Shown here: positions 9,034-17,986 of the stretch, piece by piece
Layout: each line of letters begins with the position of its first letter
Position numbering within the stretch: the first letter of the stretch is position 1
DNA from: Endozoicomonas sp. SCSIO W0465
GTDB taxonomy: Bacteria > Pseudomonadota > Gammaproteobacteria > Pseudomonadales > Endozoicomonadaceae
NCBI RefSeq assembly: GCF_023716865.1
Contig: NZ_CP092417.1
Location: forward strand, 5,620,001-5,684,000
Length of the DNA: 64,000 nt
Direction: 5' to 3'
Notes under the pieces: generated by a model
Databases searched by the model: none
What the model saw: only the letters and a program-made list of their open reading frames with translations
Told to the model about the DNA's origin: nothing
Translations under genes and position numbers: made by a program

Positions 9034-9945
9034 ATGGAGCTGCACACCGTGTCATCCTTCCTCGATATGCTGAATACGTTTGTTGCTGTCGCAGAAAAAG
9101 GGTCTTTCTCGGCTGCTGCCCGAAGTTTGGGCAAGGCTCAGTCCGGTGTCAGCACCGCCATCAGCAACCTTGAAATCGACCTTGGTGTTGAGCTTTTTGA
9201 CCGTTCTCATCGAGTCCCGGAGTTAACTCCGGCGGGCAAAGCACTGTTAAGAGAAGCAGAAGCGGCACTGATGCAGGCAACCCGATTAAAAGAACACGCC
9301 TACCGGTTAAGTGCAGGGGAGGAAGAGGAGACGATCAATCTCGCCTTGGATGAATCACTACCCTACGCCAGTGTCTCAGCCATTTTCAAAGAGTTTGCCG
9401 AGGTATTCCCCGATGTATCAATTAACATTGAACACACTTCTTCCATTCAGACTATGGCTCGACTGAGTGACCGCAGTCTCAATATCGCGATCCTCTTAAG
9501 CCAGGATCAATATAAACAGCCGCTGCGATTCCAGCGCATCGGACGCATGTTAATATCCGAAGTCATTCACTGCAGCCACCCTTTGGCATCTCGTACAGTT
9601 GTTACCACGGGCGATCTGGTTGAATACCGACAGCTGATCTATAGCCGCTCTTTAAATACACTGCTAAAGCAGGAACATCTGCTATCTACAAGACAATGGT
9701 TTTGTGATAACTATGGAGCCCTGATCGCCATGATTAACCAGGGACTTGGGTGGGCAGCCATTCCTAACAGCTTGGTCAAGGAGAGGCTGGAAAGTGGCGA
9801 GCTGAAGCGAATCAAGCACGAAATGTACCCTTACACGCAGTGGGAGGTCAGCATTGATATGGTATGGAACTCGCTTGCAAACGTTGGGAAAGGAGGCCTC
9901 TGGCTGCAGGAGCGCTTTGCCAGAGAACCTATATACTGTGCCTGA
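9034..9945 (+). CDS. LysR-family transcriptional regulator
   Basis: This is a LysR-type regulator of 303 residues, the normal size. The winged helix-turn-helix lies at about residues 12-70 (SFSAAARSLGKAQSGVSTAI, then LGVELFDRS), followed by a substrate-binding domain (about 95-300). An alternative GTG start at 9049 has a GGAG at 9036-9039 with good spacing and would remove five residues; the ATG at 9034 has no clear ribosome site. The gene faces the nucleobase deaminase/permease unit tail to tail, so it could regulate it, but the sequence does not prove that. The effector is unknown. Confidence 0.88.
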   Translation: MELHTVSSFLDMLNTFVAVAEKGSFSAAARSLGKAQSGVSTAISNLEIDLGVELFDRSHRVPELTPAGKALLREAEAALMQATRLKEHAYRLSAGEEEETINLALDESLPYASVSAIFKEFAEVFPDVSINIEHTSSIQTMARLSDRSLNIAILLSQDQYKQPLRFQRIGRMLISEVIHCSHPLASRTVVTTGDLVEYRQLIYSRSLNTLLKQEHLLSTRQWFCDNYGALIAMINQGLGWAAIPNSLVKERLESGELKRIKHEMYPYTQWEVSIDMVWNSLANVGKGGLWLQERFAREPIYCA

Positions 9946-9971
9946 AGCTAAACAAGTAAAAACTTCAGGCA
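9939..9971. terminator. Convergent terminator between lysR and deaminase gene
   Basis: Nine-base perfect arms (tgcctgaag at 9939-9947, cttcaggca at 9963-9971) overlap the lysR stop and sit between two converging genes. The T-richness on either side is modest. Confidence 0.5.
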
Positions 9972-9986
9972 TAGTGCTTTATAGAA

Positions 9987-10466
9987 TCAGGCAACCTGTT
10001 TCCAGAATGTGTAATGGGGTTTAAGACACTCTTCTGCCAATACTCCCCCTGTGATTTCTATCTTACGCTGCCCACTGTTTAATACCGTGTCACAGGAAAG
10101 ACTGCAGGTCGGATTTTCCGGATGATTGCCTGTGCATTCAAGCAACTGCTTTTCTGTGAAGCCATAGACAACACGACCAATGCCAGACCAGTAGATACTG
10201 CCTGAGCACATGGCACAAGGTTCACCATTAATATAGATGGAGCATTGATTCAAATATTCCTCACTGTATTTCATGGAAGCAGCTGTTGCCAGATTTCTCT
10301 CAGAATGTCCGGTTCTGTCACCCGTAGTCACTACCGTATTTTCCGCCTCCAGAAGTATCTCCCCTTCCGGACTCACCAGAATGCAGGCAAAAGGGTGATT
10401 ACCATTGGCCACAGAACGTTCTGCCGCCTTGATAACATGACGCATTAAATCTTCGTCGTTCCGCAT
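9987..10466 (-). CDS. Nucleoside/nucleobase deaminase (CDA-fold, zinc)
   Basis: This is a cytidine-deaminase-fold hydrolase of 159 residues. The zinc site is plain: TGHSERN (His and catalytic Glu, about residue 55) and EPCAMCSG (two Cys, about 84-88). Family members deaminate free bases such as guanine or cytosine, or tRNA adenosine. The C-terminal extension and the adjacent NCS1 permease favour a free nucleobase substrate, guanine or cytosine/isocytosine, over tRNA. AAAGGGAAAGAG just upstream is a good ribosome site. It is the last gene of a permease - small protein - deaminase unit. The exact substrate cannot be read from the sequence. Confidence 0.85.
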   Translation of the reverse strand: MRNDEDLMRHVIKAAERSVANGNHPFACILVSPEGEILLEAENTVVTTGDRTGHSERNLATAASMKYSEEYLNQCSIYINGEPCAMCSGSIYWSGIGRVVYGFTEKQLLECTGNHPENPTCSLSCDTVLNSGQRKIEITGGVLAEECLKPHYTFWKQVA

Positions 10467-10496
10467 TTTCTCTTTCCCTTTTTTAGAAATTAATAT

Positions 10497-10664
10497 TCAC
10501 ACCTGGCTGTCTGGCTGCCAGTAACAGAATCCCCATGTTGAGATCCCACACCCTGAAAGCAGAATGACATCGCCCGTCATGGCAACCGGACCAGCACCAA
10601 GACAACTCATGAAAGACCCAACACTCAGCACAACAATTCCACCCAACGCCAATAATTTATACAT
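10497..10664 (-). CDS. Small hydrophobic membrane protein, 55 residues, in nucleobase permease operon
   Basis: Reading the minus strand between the permease and deaminase gives an uninterrupted 55-codon frame, ATG at 10662-10664 to TGA at 10497-10499. AGGAAG lies about eight bases before the ATG, inside the permease tail, and the ATG begins two bases after the permease stop (TGATTATG), so translational coupling is likely. The product begins MYKLLALGGIVVLSVGSFM and has two hydrophobic stretches (about 4-30 and 33-48) and three Cys. I recognise no family. Coupling and good ribosome-site spacing argue for a real gene; a chance frame is the alternative. Confidence 0.6.
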   Translation of the reverse strand: MYKLLALGGIVVLSVGSFMSCLGAGPVAMTGDVILLSGCGISTWGFCYWQPDSQV

Positions 10665-10666
10665 AA

Positions 10667-11962
10667 TCAGGCTTCCTGCGTTTTTTGATGGGTAACCAGA
10701 TGCTCATTACCGCTGTTCAGCATTCTCAGATGGCTGGCCTTCATAATCAGGGCGTATAAAAGCGCGGCACCCAACATGGCATTCAGCGATGCAAAGCCAA
10801 TATCAATAACTAGCGCAACACCAATACCAACCAGCCAGGCAAGAATTGCGTAAGGGTTAATCGTTTTAAAGGAAAGACTTTCGATATGATCCGGGTACTG
10901 TTTATTCCAGAGATAATAGAAATCAACAAGGACTATACCAGTCAGTGGCGGAACAATAATCGACAGGCCCGTGAGCATGCCAAAAACAGCTCCGATCTCA
11001 TAAGGTTTAAACAATGACAACACAGAGGCTAGCATCATTATACCGATCATAATGGTTTGCCTTGAGACTGTTGGGAAAACACTGCTCAGGGTCAGACCAA
11101 CGCTGTAGAGATTGGCACTGTTGGTTGTCCATAAATTGGTAGAAAGAAGCACAAAGGCAGGCACAACCAGCCCCAGACCAAAAAGAATTTCAACCAGGTC
11201 CCATTGCTGAGAAGCTGCCCCCACAATAGCGCCCACTCCGATAATAAAGCTGTTAACAATTAACAGCCCTGTGACACAACCAGCGATGACATGTTTGGTC
11301 GAGCGGGCAAACCGGTTAAAGTCCGCAACAGTCGTGGAGGCACCGAAAATCCAGGTACCCAGAACCAACCCAACGGCGGTCATAAAACTCATGGTTTCTT
11401 CACCAGAAAATACGGCTACTGTTGCCCAGCCCCCGCTATCCTGAATTGAGCGAATGGCGGTTGCCAGACAGAGCATAATCATGGTCGGTATTGACACCAG
11501 CCCCACGATACTCATCCAGCGCATGCCTTTCAGAGCAAACAGCCCCATAAAGAGACAAGAACCAATCATGGCCAGTGCTTCAAAAAACGGACTGAGTTCA
11601 AAGTAAACCGCAATCAAGTGACCAAACAGTGCAGCCTGAATGACATACCACCCCAACTGGATAAAGGCGTACATAATGGCAGGAATTTTTGCCCCCAGGC
11701 TGCCAAAACTGAACCTGCAAATCAGGGCAAAGGTGTAGCCGGTTTTATAGGCAATGATCGACATCAGTGATGACACAATGGTGAGAAACAGGTTTCCCAC
11801 CAGAATGGCCCAGAACAAGGTATCCAACGGCATCCCTGCCGCCATACCCGCACCGGCCATCATACTGACCAGAATAAAGACATACCCCACCCACACAGAG
11901 GTGATTTGCCAGAACCCTCTCCTGGCATCTCGTGGAACCGCTGTTCGCTCATAGTCACTCAT
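10667..11962 (-). CDS. NCS1-family nucleobase permease (cytosine/purine, CodB-like)
   Basis: This is an inner-membrane transporter of 431 residues with about twelve hydrophobic helices. The N-terminal segment with GYVFILVSMMAGAGMAAGM and the later GYTFALICRFSFGSLGAKIP (about residues 75-95) match the cytosine/purine/allantoin permease family. It is translated just ahead of the 55-residue small protein and the deaminase. Together they look like uptake and deamination of a base such as cytosine or guanine; which base is not determined. The upstream spacer (11963-12146) ends at the old maeB terminator, so the promoter should lie there. Confidence 0.87.
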   Translation of the reverse strand: MSDYERTAVPRDARRGFWQITSVWVGYVFILVSMMAGAGMAAGMPLDTLFWAILVGNLFLTIVSSLMSIIAYKTGYTFALICRFSFGSLGAKIPAIMYAFIQLGWYVIQAALFGHLIAVYFELSPFFEALAMIGSCLFMGLFALKGMRWMSIVGLVSIPTMIMLCLATAIRSIQDSGGWATVAVFSGEETMSFMTAVGLVLGTWIFGASTTVADFNRFARSTKHVIAGCVTGLLIVNSFIIGVGAIVGAASQQWDLVEILFGLGLVVPAFVLLSTNLWTTNSANLYSVGLTLSSVFPTVSRQTIMIGIMMLASVLSLFKPYEIGAVFGMLTGLSIIVPPLTGIVLVDFYYLWNKQYPDHIESLSFKTINPYAILAWLVGIGVALVIDIGFASLNAMLGAALLYALIMKASHLRMLNSGNEHLVTHQKTQEA

Positions 11963-12146
11963 TATTATTCTCCAATGCCGTCAGGGGGCATAACCGTTGT
12001 AATCAACGTGAAAATCGCAGCGACAGGCGACATAAAACGTCAAAAAGACAGGGGAGAAAAGATAGGATTTATCAGAAAAACTGATAGGTCATAAAATGGT
12101 GAGCGTATAGATGGGATTTTTTGCAATACCGCAAAGCCAAAATAAA

Positions 12147-12194
12147 TAAAGCGAAGGCATCTCACTCAACGCAGTAGAGACAGGCTTCGCTTTA
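12147..12194 (-). terminator. Native terminator of maeB, now cut off by the IS
   Basis: Ten-base arms (taaagcgaag at 12147-12156, cttcgcttta at 12185-12194) are followed on the minus strand by a T-rich run (atttatttt). It lies just past the pre-insertion maeB stop and is now 1.5 kb from maeB because of the IS at 12247-13773. Confidence 0.7.
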
Positions 12195-12246
12195 AAAATC
12201 GATCAACAAGCGGTGTTGATCAAATATCCGAAACAGAGTTCAAAGG

Positions 12247-13773
12247 CTCGACTTTAGAGTCTGTATAAAACGATAATTCGGTCAGCTTTTTATAGTGAAG
12301 CAAGCCGAAATCAGTGAACTGTTTTTCCAAGTTCGTTATTACTTCCGTTTTTTGCCTAAAAGCCTTTAGTTATGCTGCTTCTGAATTATCCGGTATTAAC
12401 TGGTCGATCAGATCGCGAAAATTGAACTCATATTTTTGCTTATATCTGTTCCAGCCCTTGCGAATAGAGAACCTCGGAATAATTCCTGAAAGAGCAATTT
12501 TCATCATGCCTGCAGTGGTTGTATCCGGGCTTCTCCAGGGTATCCGAGAAATATTCAGACATGCCTGATTTTTACAAACGGTTAATAACTGCAATAATGC
12601 ATAGCCTGCCATTTTCAAATGCATCCATCGAAGCAGTGTTCGCAATTTCTGCTGCCATAAATGGCAACAGCCAAAAGCATGTTTGAGTTGGTGAAACATT
12701 GGCTCTACCGGCCATCTCCGGGAATAGGCACGAAGCACCTCCAGTCCCTCAAGTTCCGGATTGGTCGAGATGAATATTCTGCTTTCGGTCAGACCTTTGT
12801 CATTTTCAAAGCGACTCCAGACGACGCGTACTTCACGACCTTTAAGGAATCTGGCGCGACAGATCAGGGTACGATAACGTATTTTGCGAAATTTGCCGTA
12901 CATCCATACTGTTGCTTTTTCTTCCGGCAGTTTCTTAACCTGTTCTGTCGTCATCTTGATGCCGTACTTTTTTGGGCGCCCTCGCTTCTTTACGGTGGGT
13001 GCTGGCGGCAAAGCATAGAGGGCCCGATTTGAAGGTATCTGACCAACAACTTCTATGTTCATTTCCAGAGCTGGCTTTATCAGTGTCCAGTTCATATACC
13101 AGCAATCGGTTAGCAGGCGTAGCACTCGATCCTTCACTTCATTGCGTACCACCCTGAGCATGGCCACGGCAATTTTCAGTTTGCTGGTGTTACCTGAAGC
13201 TGGTGTCGGAAATGAGATCACCGGTATGGCGGTAAATACTTCATCTGCAGCCCGCTCAAATATGATGGCCAGGGAAACCCAACACTGCCCCCAGATGTAC
13301 GTCGGCCGATTGCGTTTCTTGCTGTGTTGATGATGTGTACGACAAGCAGGGGCTTTGTCGGAAAACCGTTCGATTACCCAGTCATCAAGCCCCAGGACCA
13401 CAGGTTGATTCTCAGGAGCTTTGGAGCAGACCAGACGGATCAAGTGGCGTGCCAAGTTCTTCCATTGCCACTTGCCCTGAGATAGCCAGTGGTGGTAGCT
13501 GCTCCACACACAATGAAAATCAATTGTTAACAACGCCTGTGTAACAAAGCCGTCGGCTGAAAGCATGCAACCGAACAGCAGTTCGCAGAACGTTGGTACT
13601 GCAGTTGATGATAGCGCTCCAGCAAGAAAGGTTGTATATGAAGCGAGCTCCCTGAGGATTACTTGATGATCTGAAGTGAGCATGGCAACCATCTCGAATT
13701 TCGTCATTGGGGATGGTTGCTTTTAGCAGATTATGCGCCGGAACTATTGTGCTCTTAAAACTCTAAAGTCGAG
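12247..13773 (-). mobile_element. IS4-type insertion sequence with 14-bp ends and 8-bp target duplication
   Basis: The perfect 14-bp terminal inverted repeats are CTCGACTTTAGAGT at 12247-12260 and its complement at 13760-13773. Direct repeats of ttcaaagg flank them exactly (12239-12246 and 13774-13781). The element is 1527 bp and carries one transposase on the minus strand. Removing it and one target copy restores the original 3' end of maeB, so the insertion is clean and probably fairly recent. Confidence 0.93.
12370..13707 (-). CDS. IS4-superfamily DDE transposase
   Basis: The single transposase of the surrounding IS is 445 residues. The DDE residues can be read as LDDW (about residue 110), LTDCWY (about 198) and the Glu in YSRRWPVEPMFHQLK (about 345). 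That last stretch fits the IS4 signature Y-x2-R-x3-E-x6-K exactly. A basic segment KKRGRPKKYG lies near 250. The frame is intact and both IS ends are present, so the element may still be mobile. It ends about 110 bp from the left IS end. Confidence 0.92.
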   Translation of the reverse strand: MTKFEMVAMLTSDHQVILRELASYTTFLAGALSSTAVPTFCELLFGCMLSADGFVTQALLTIDFHCVWSSYHHWLSQGKWQWKNLARHLIRLVCSKAPENQPVVLGLDDWVIERFSDKAPACRTHHQHSKKRNRPTYIWGQCWVSLAIIFERAADEVFTAIPVISFPTPASGNTSKLKIAVAMLRVVRNEVKDRVLRLLTDCWYMNWTLIKPALEMNIEVVGQIPSNRALYALPPAPTVKKRGRPKKYGIKMTTEQVKKLPEEKATVWMYGKFRKIRYRTLICRARFLKGREVRVVWSRFENDKGLTESRIFISTNPELEGLEVLRAYSRRWPVEPMFHQLKHAFGCCHLWQQKLRTLLRWMHLKMAGYALLQLLTVCKNQACLNISRIPWRSPDTTTAGMMKIALSGIIPRFSIRKGWNRYKQKYEFNFRDLIDQLIPDNSEAA

Positions 13774-15011
13774 TTCAAAGGGTAATGGGCGGGATATTCT
13801 GTCCTGGCAACACCAGAGTCAACGGCAGCCCGGGCCACAGCGGCAGAAACCTTACCAAGCAGTCGGGAATCCATAGGCTTGGGAATAATATAGTCCGGAC
13901 CAAAACTCAGTTTAATACCGCCGTACGCATTCATAACTGCATCAGGAACGGGCTCTTTTGCCAGCTCCCGGATGGCGTTAACAGCCGCAATTTTCATCGC
14001 TTCATTAATGCGTGAAGCTCGAACATCGAGAGCCCCCCTGAAAATAAACGGGAAACCAAGGACATTGTTCACCTGATTCGGATAATCTGATCGACCAGTA
14101 GCCATAATGACATCAGGGCGAACTTCCTTGGCCAGCTCAGGCCGAATCTCAGGATCGGGGTTTGCGCAGGCAAAAACGATCGGACTTTCAGCCATTTTTG
14201 CCAGCTGCTCCGGAGACAGCAAGTTAGCACCGGAAACACCAAGGAACGCATCCGCACCATCAATGGCATCATCCAATGTACGACAAAAAGTCTCAACAGC
14301 GAACGTGGCCTTATACTGGTTCAGATCATTGCGCTCTGAATGGATAACACCCTTGCTATCCAGCATCAGAATATTTTCTGGCTTGAAGCCACAGCTGATC
14401 AGCAATTTCACACAGGCAATGGCAGCAGAACCAGCACCAAGGCAGACTAACTTCGCTGCTTCAATATTCTTTCCGGCAATTTCGAGCGCATTGAGCATGG
14501 CCGCTGCCGTCACTATCGCAGTACCGTGCTGGTCATCATGGAAAACCGGAATATCACAAGCTTCAATCAGACGACGCTCAATTTCAAAGCACTCAGGCGC
14601 TTTGATGTCTTCCAGATTAATACCACCAAAGGAACAGGCAATTCGCTTTACGGTATCAATGAATGCCTGGGGGCTCTCGGATTCCACTTCAATATCGATC
14701 GCATCAACACCGGCAAAACGCTTAAACAGCAGCGCCTTGCCTTCCATAACCGGCTTACTGGCCAGCGCACCCAGGTTACCCAGACCGAGAATCGCTGAAC
14801 CATTACTAATCACCGCAACCAGATTACCCTTGCCGGTATATCGATAGGCATCCTCTGGATTTTCGGCAATCGCTCTCACCGGCTCCGCAACACCCGGGCT
14901 ATAAGCCAGCGAAAGATCCAGCACCGTCTCTGCCGGCTTGGTAATTTCAATCGAAATCTTTCCAGGTTTTGGCAGAGCGTGATAATCAAGAGCAGCTTGC
15001 TTCATTTCCAT
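13755..15011 (-). CDS. maeB: Malic enzyme, short form (NAD(P)-dependent), tail altered by IS insertion
   Basis: This enzyme oxidatively decarboxylates malate to pyruvate. At 418 residues it is the short form without the phosphotransacetylase-like domain of long MaeB. Motifs are SLAYSPGVAEP (about residue 35), YTGKGNLVAVISNG (about 60), CDIPVFHDDQHGTA (about 153) and the Rossmann LVCLGAGSAAIACV (about 190). The IS at 12247-13773 sits in the last codons. The present protein ends HYPLNSTLEF, with the stop inside the IS; without the IS it would end HYPLNSVSDI. Function is probably kept. Coenzyme preference is not certain. Confidence 0.92.
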   Translation of the reverse strand: MEMKQAALDYHALPKPGKISIEITKPAETVLDLSLAYSPGVAEPVRAIAENPEDAYRYTGKGNLVAVISNGSAILGLGNLGALASKPVMEGKALLFKRFAGVDAIDIEVESESPQAFIDTVKRIACSFGGINLEDIKAPECFEIERRLIEACDIPVFHDDQHGTAIVTAAAMLNALEIAGKNIEAAKLVCLGAGSAAIACVKLLISCGFKPENILMLDSKGVIHSERNDLNQYKATFAVETFCRTLDDAIDGADAFLGVSGANLLSPEQLAKMAESPIVFACANPDPEIRPELAKEVRPDVIMATGRSDYPNQVNNVLGFPFIFRGALDVRASRINEAMKIAAVNAIRELAKEPVPDAVMNAYGGIKLSFGPDYIIPKPMDSRLLGKVSAAVARAAVDSGVARTEYPAHYPLNSTLEF

Positions 15012-15111
15012 GAGTTTTTACTGATATGGGGAGGAGGTTATATGAAAACCCAGAATATATGATGGAAATAGGGGGGACAAGGTCAATCCTGAAAAGTAAC
15101 AAGCATATAGT

Positions 15112-15143
15112 AAAAAGGCGACAGTAGAAACAGTCGCCTTTTT
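15112..15143. terminator. Terminator between rpmE and maeB
   Basis: Eleven-base perfect arms, aaaaaggcgac (15112-15122) and gtcgccttttt (15133-15143), have A/T runs on both sides. It should end rpmE transcription on the minus strand. A second small hairpin (aaaacc/ggtttt, 15144-15159) lies next to it. Confidence 0.85.
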
Positions 15144-15176
15144 AAAACCTTTCGGTTTTTTGTGCTGCCAGCTCGA

Positions 15177-15392
15177 TTACTTGCGAGCGCCCAGCTTGCC
15201 GAAACGCTTGTTGAAGCGCTCGATACGGCCACCGGTATCCATCACCTTCTGAGTGCCGGTGTAGAATGGGTGGCACTTGGAGCAGACTTCAATGCTCAGA
15301 GGCTTGCACAGCGTAGAGCGAGTGTTGATTTTGTTACCGCAGCTGCAGGTAACTTCGATGGCTTCGTAGTTAGGATGGATATCCTGCTTCAT
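15177..15392 (-). CDS. rpmE: 50S ribosomal protein L31 (zinc-binding type)
   Basis: This is bacterial L31, a large-subunit protein bridging to the 30S head. From the ATG at 15390-15392 it is 71 residues, starting MKQDIHPNYEAIEVTCSCGN. The CxC (about residues 16-18) and CSKCHPFYTG (about 36-45) are the zinc-binding set of the Cys-containing form. GAGGAAG lies eight bases before this ATG. An upstream in-frame start would add 14 residues that no L31 has, so I use the internal Met. It is transcribed divergently from priA. Confidence 0.96.
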   Translation of the reverse strand: MKQDIHPNYEAIEVTCSCGNKINTRSTLCKPLSIEVCSKCHPFYTGTQKVMDTGGRIERFNKRFGKLGARK

Positions 15393-15623
15393 TTGAGCTT
15401 CCTCGAACTGGTGTATGCCGCCACCTGACCTCAATAGAACCTTCTTTTTTCAGGCTCTGGAGACAGGCACCGCAAACGGTATCCACCTCAGCATATCAAG
15501 CTGAGAGGGTAAAGAGGCGGGGATATTACCAGAGATTGTGGCTAAGGGAAACCGTCTTATGGTTCATGCCAGCTTTCACTTCCTGTATCATTTGCCCCAT
15601 AGAAATACCACGATGGAACCTGA

Positions 15624-17966
15624 ATGAGCAACAAACCGGCAGGCACTTCTGACGCAGAACATGATCAATCAACGACTGAACCATCCGTCACCGGTAAGCT
15701 CATCTCAGAAAAGTTTATCAGAGTCGCTCTATCCACACCTCTGAGGCAGCTATTCGACTACTTACCGCCAGACACACACTTTAACGCCATCATTCATCCG
15801 GGCAGCAGAGTTGTCGTTCCTTTTGGGCCGCGTCAACTGGTGGGTATTGTCTTCTCAATCGAGTCCAGCACTGACATTCCTGCCAGTAAAATGAAGCCCA
15901 TCATCTCTGTTCTGGATGAAGAGGTACTTGTACCGGAGGATATTATCCAGTTATGCCAGTGGGCAGCCCGCTATTACCATCACAGTGTGGGAGAAACACT
16001 GCTCCAGGCTCTACCGAAAAATCTCCGTCTGGGCAAACCGGCATCTTCAGGCACCATTCCCTTCTGGTACCCTCTGGTTCCACTGGACAATGAACTACGG
16101 GACCAGCTGAAACGTTCAAAAAAGCAGCTAGCTGCTCTGGCGCTGATTTCTGAATATCCTGACGGCATCAGTGCCACCGAACTTCATGAGTATGGCTTCA
16201 GCAAGAGCACATTGAAAGAACTTGCCAAAAAAGAACTGATCCATTTCCGGGATGTTGAGCCCTCCCCATTACTGTTTACAGAAACCAAAACACCGCTGAA
16301 ATCAGCGCATCTGAAGCTGAATGAAGAGCAGGCATTTGCCTGTGAAGCCATTCAGGATGGCCTCGGTTCCTATCGCACCTATCTGCTTGAAGGCGTTACG
16401 GGCAGCGGCAAAACCGAAGTGTATTTACAAGCCATTTCAGCAGCATTGGCCAACGGTAAGCAGACATTAGTATTAATTCCGGAAATCGGGCTCACACCTC
16501 AAACCCTCAGGCGCTTTCGCGACCGATTCAATGTACCGGTTGCCTGCCTTCATTCAGGGCTCAGTGATGGTGAACGGTTGCAAGGCTGGCTCGAAGCCGC
16601 AAGGGGTTCTGCAGGCATCCTGATCTCCACCCGTTCAGGCATTTTTACCCCAATGCCGCATCTTGGATTGATTATTGTCGATGAAGAGCATGACGGTTCC
16701 TATAAACAGCAGGAAAGCCTTCGCTATAATGCTCGAGACTTGGCAATTATTCGTGGCAGCCAGTGCCACTGCCCGGTCGTCCTTGGATCTGCAACGCCCT
16801 CTCTGGAAACACTGCACAATACCCATCAAGGAAAATACACTCAGCTTCACCTGAAGCAGAGAGCGGGGAAAGCCCGCCCGCCAGCCATGGAGTTGCTGGA
16901 TATGCGAAAGCAGGTTCTGAAAGACGGATTATCCACAGAACTGCTGCAAAGAATGGCGGCCCATCTTGGACGAGGCAACCAGGTGATGGTTTTTCTGAAT
17001 CGACGTGGCTACGCGCCATCCATGATCTGTCATGACTGCGGCACCATTATTGACTGCCCCCATTGCGATGCGCATATGACCATTCACCGCCACCCCCCTC
17101 ATATGCACTGCCATCATTGCGATCTGCAACAGGCTATCCCATGGCAGTGTCCATCGTGCCGGAGCCGAAAGCTCCAACCTGTTGGCCAGGGTACAGAGCG
17201 GACTGAGCAGGTCCTCAGCCAGCATTTCTCCGGCCATCCTGTACTGAGAATCGACAGGGACACCACTCGAAAAAAACAGGCATTGAGCGATATGCTGGAG
17301 CAAGTACAGTCCGGCAGACCTTGCATATTGCTGGGCACGCAGATGCTGGCGAAAGGTCACCATTTTCCAAATGTTACCCTGGTTGCCATCATCAATGCGG
17401 ATGCGGGGCTGTTCAGCTCTGATTTCAGGGGGTCTGAAAGGACAGGACAACTGATTATGCAAGTGGCTGGACGAGCGGGACGGGGAGATAAGCCCGGACA
17501 GGTGATTATTCAAACCTATAACCCGCAACACCCTGCTCTCCAGCTTCTGTCCATGAACGACTACAGCCGTTTTGCCAGCAGTCTGTTTATTGAAAGAAAA
17601 AGCCTGAATCTTCCTCCGGAGGGATATTTAACCCTGATTCGATCAGAGTCCTTTAACCAGAGGGAAAGTGAAGTTCTGCTCTCCGCATTGAGACACTATG
17701 TTGAACAAACAGTTGAACAAACAGTTGAACAAACAGCTGAACAAACCGAGCTGCAGCAGGACAGCAGCAATGTTCGCTTGCTGGGTCCAATTCCGGCTCC
17801 CATGGAAAAGCGCCAGGGACGGTACCGCTGGCACCTTCTTATCTATGGAAAAAGCAGAAATCATTTACATGCTGTGGTTAATAGCGTTGTCAGCTACCTG
17901 GAAAGCCATCGGCTTCCCAGGCAGCTGAAGTGGACTGTGGATATTGATCCTCAAGAGATGAGCTGA
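15624..17966 (+). CDS. priA: Primosomal protein N' (replication restart helicase PriA)
   Basis: PriA is a 3'-5' DNA helicase that reloads the replisome at stalled forks. Of 780 residues, the first 30 or so are a polar extension; the 3'BD domain begins near FIRVALSTPLRQLFDYLPP. The helicase core has Walker A EGVTGSGKTEVYL (about 260) and DEEH (about 352). The zinc-finger cluster (about 470-515) has eight Cys in paired CxxC motifs, such as CHDCG, CPHC, CHHC and CPSC. A run of 12-bp tandem repeats near residue 693 inserts VEQT units. The protein is slightly longer than usual because of the N-terminal tail and these repeats. Confidence 0.96.
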   Translation: MSNKPAGTSDAEHDQSTTEPSVTGKLISEKFIRVALSTPLRQLFDYLPPDTHFNAIIHPGSRVVVPFGPRQLVGIVFSIESSTDIPASKMKPIISVLDEEVLVPEDIIQLCQWAARYYHHSVGETLLQALPKNLRLGKPASSGTIPFWYPLVPLDNELRDQLKRSKKQLAALALISEYPDGISATELHEYGFSKSTLKELAKKELIHFRDVEPSPLLFTETKTPLKSAHLKLNEEQAFACEAIQDGLGSYRTYLLEGVTGSGKTEVYLQAISAALANGKQTLVLIPEIGLTPQTLRRFRDRFNVPVACLHSGLSDGERLQGWLEAARGSAGILISTRSGIFTPMPHLGLIIVDEEHDGSYKQQESLRYNARDLAIIRGSQCHCPVVLGSATPSLETLHNTHQGKYTQLHLKQRAGKARPPAMELLDMRKQVLKDGLSTELLQRMAAHLGRGNQVMVFLNRRGYAPSMICHDCGTIIDCPHCDAHMTIHRHPPHMHCHHCDLQQAIPWQCPSCRSRKLQPVGQGTERTEQVLSQHFSGHPVLRIDRDTTRKKQALSDMLEQVQSGRPCILLGTQMLAKGHHFPNVTLVAIINADAGLFSSDFRGSERTGQLIMQVAGRAGRGDKPGQVIIQTYNPQHPALQLLSMNDYSRFASSLFIERKSLNLPPEGYLTLIRSESFNQRESEVLLSALRHYVEQTVEQTVEQTAEQTELQQDSSNVRLLGPIPAPMEKRQGRYRWHLLIYGKSRNHLHAVVNSVVSYLESHRLPRQLKWTVDIDPQEMS
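17700..17747 (+). repeat. 12-bp tandem repeat inside priA
   Basis: Three exact copies of gttgaacaaaca (17700-17735) and one variant copy (17736-17747) encode VEQT-VEQT-VEQT-AEQT. The reading frame is kept because the unit is a multiple of three. This is a likely slippage-variable tract. Confidence 0.9.
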
Positions 17967-17986
17967 CGTCAAAGCCTGCCTGGCCA

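Noticed and set aside
14107..14847. 246-codon frame antisense to maeB
   Set aside because: Shadow of the malic enzyme gene; the Ser/Ala-rich composition is a by-product of the other strand.
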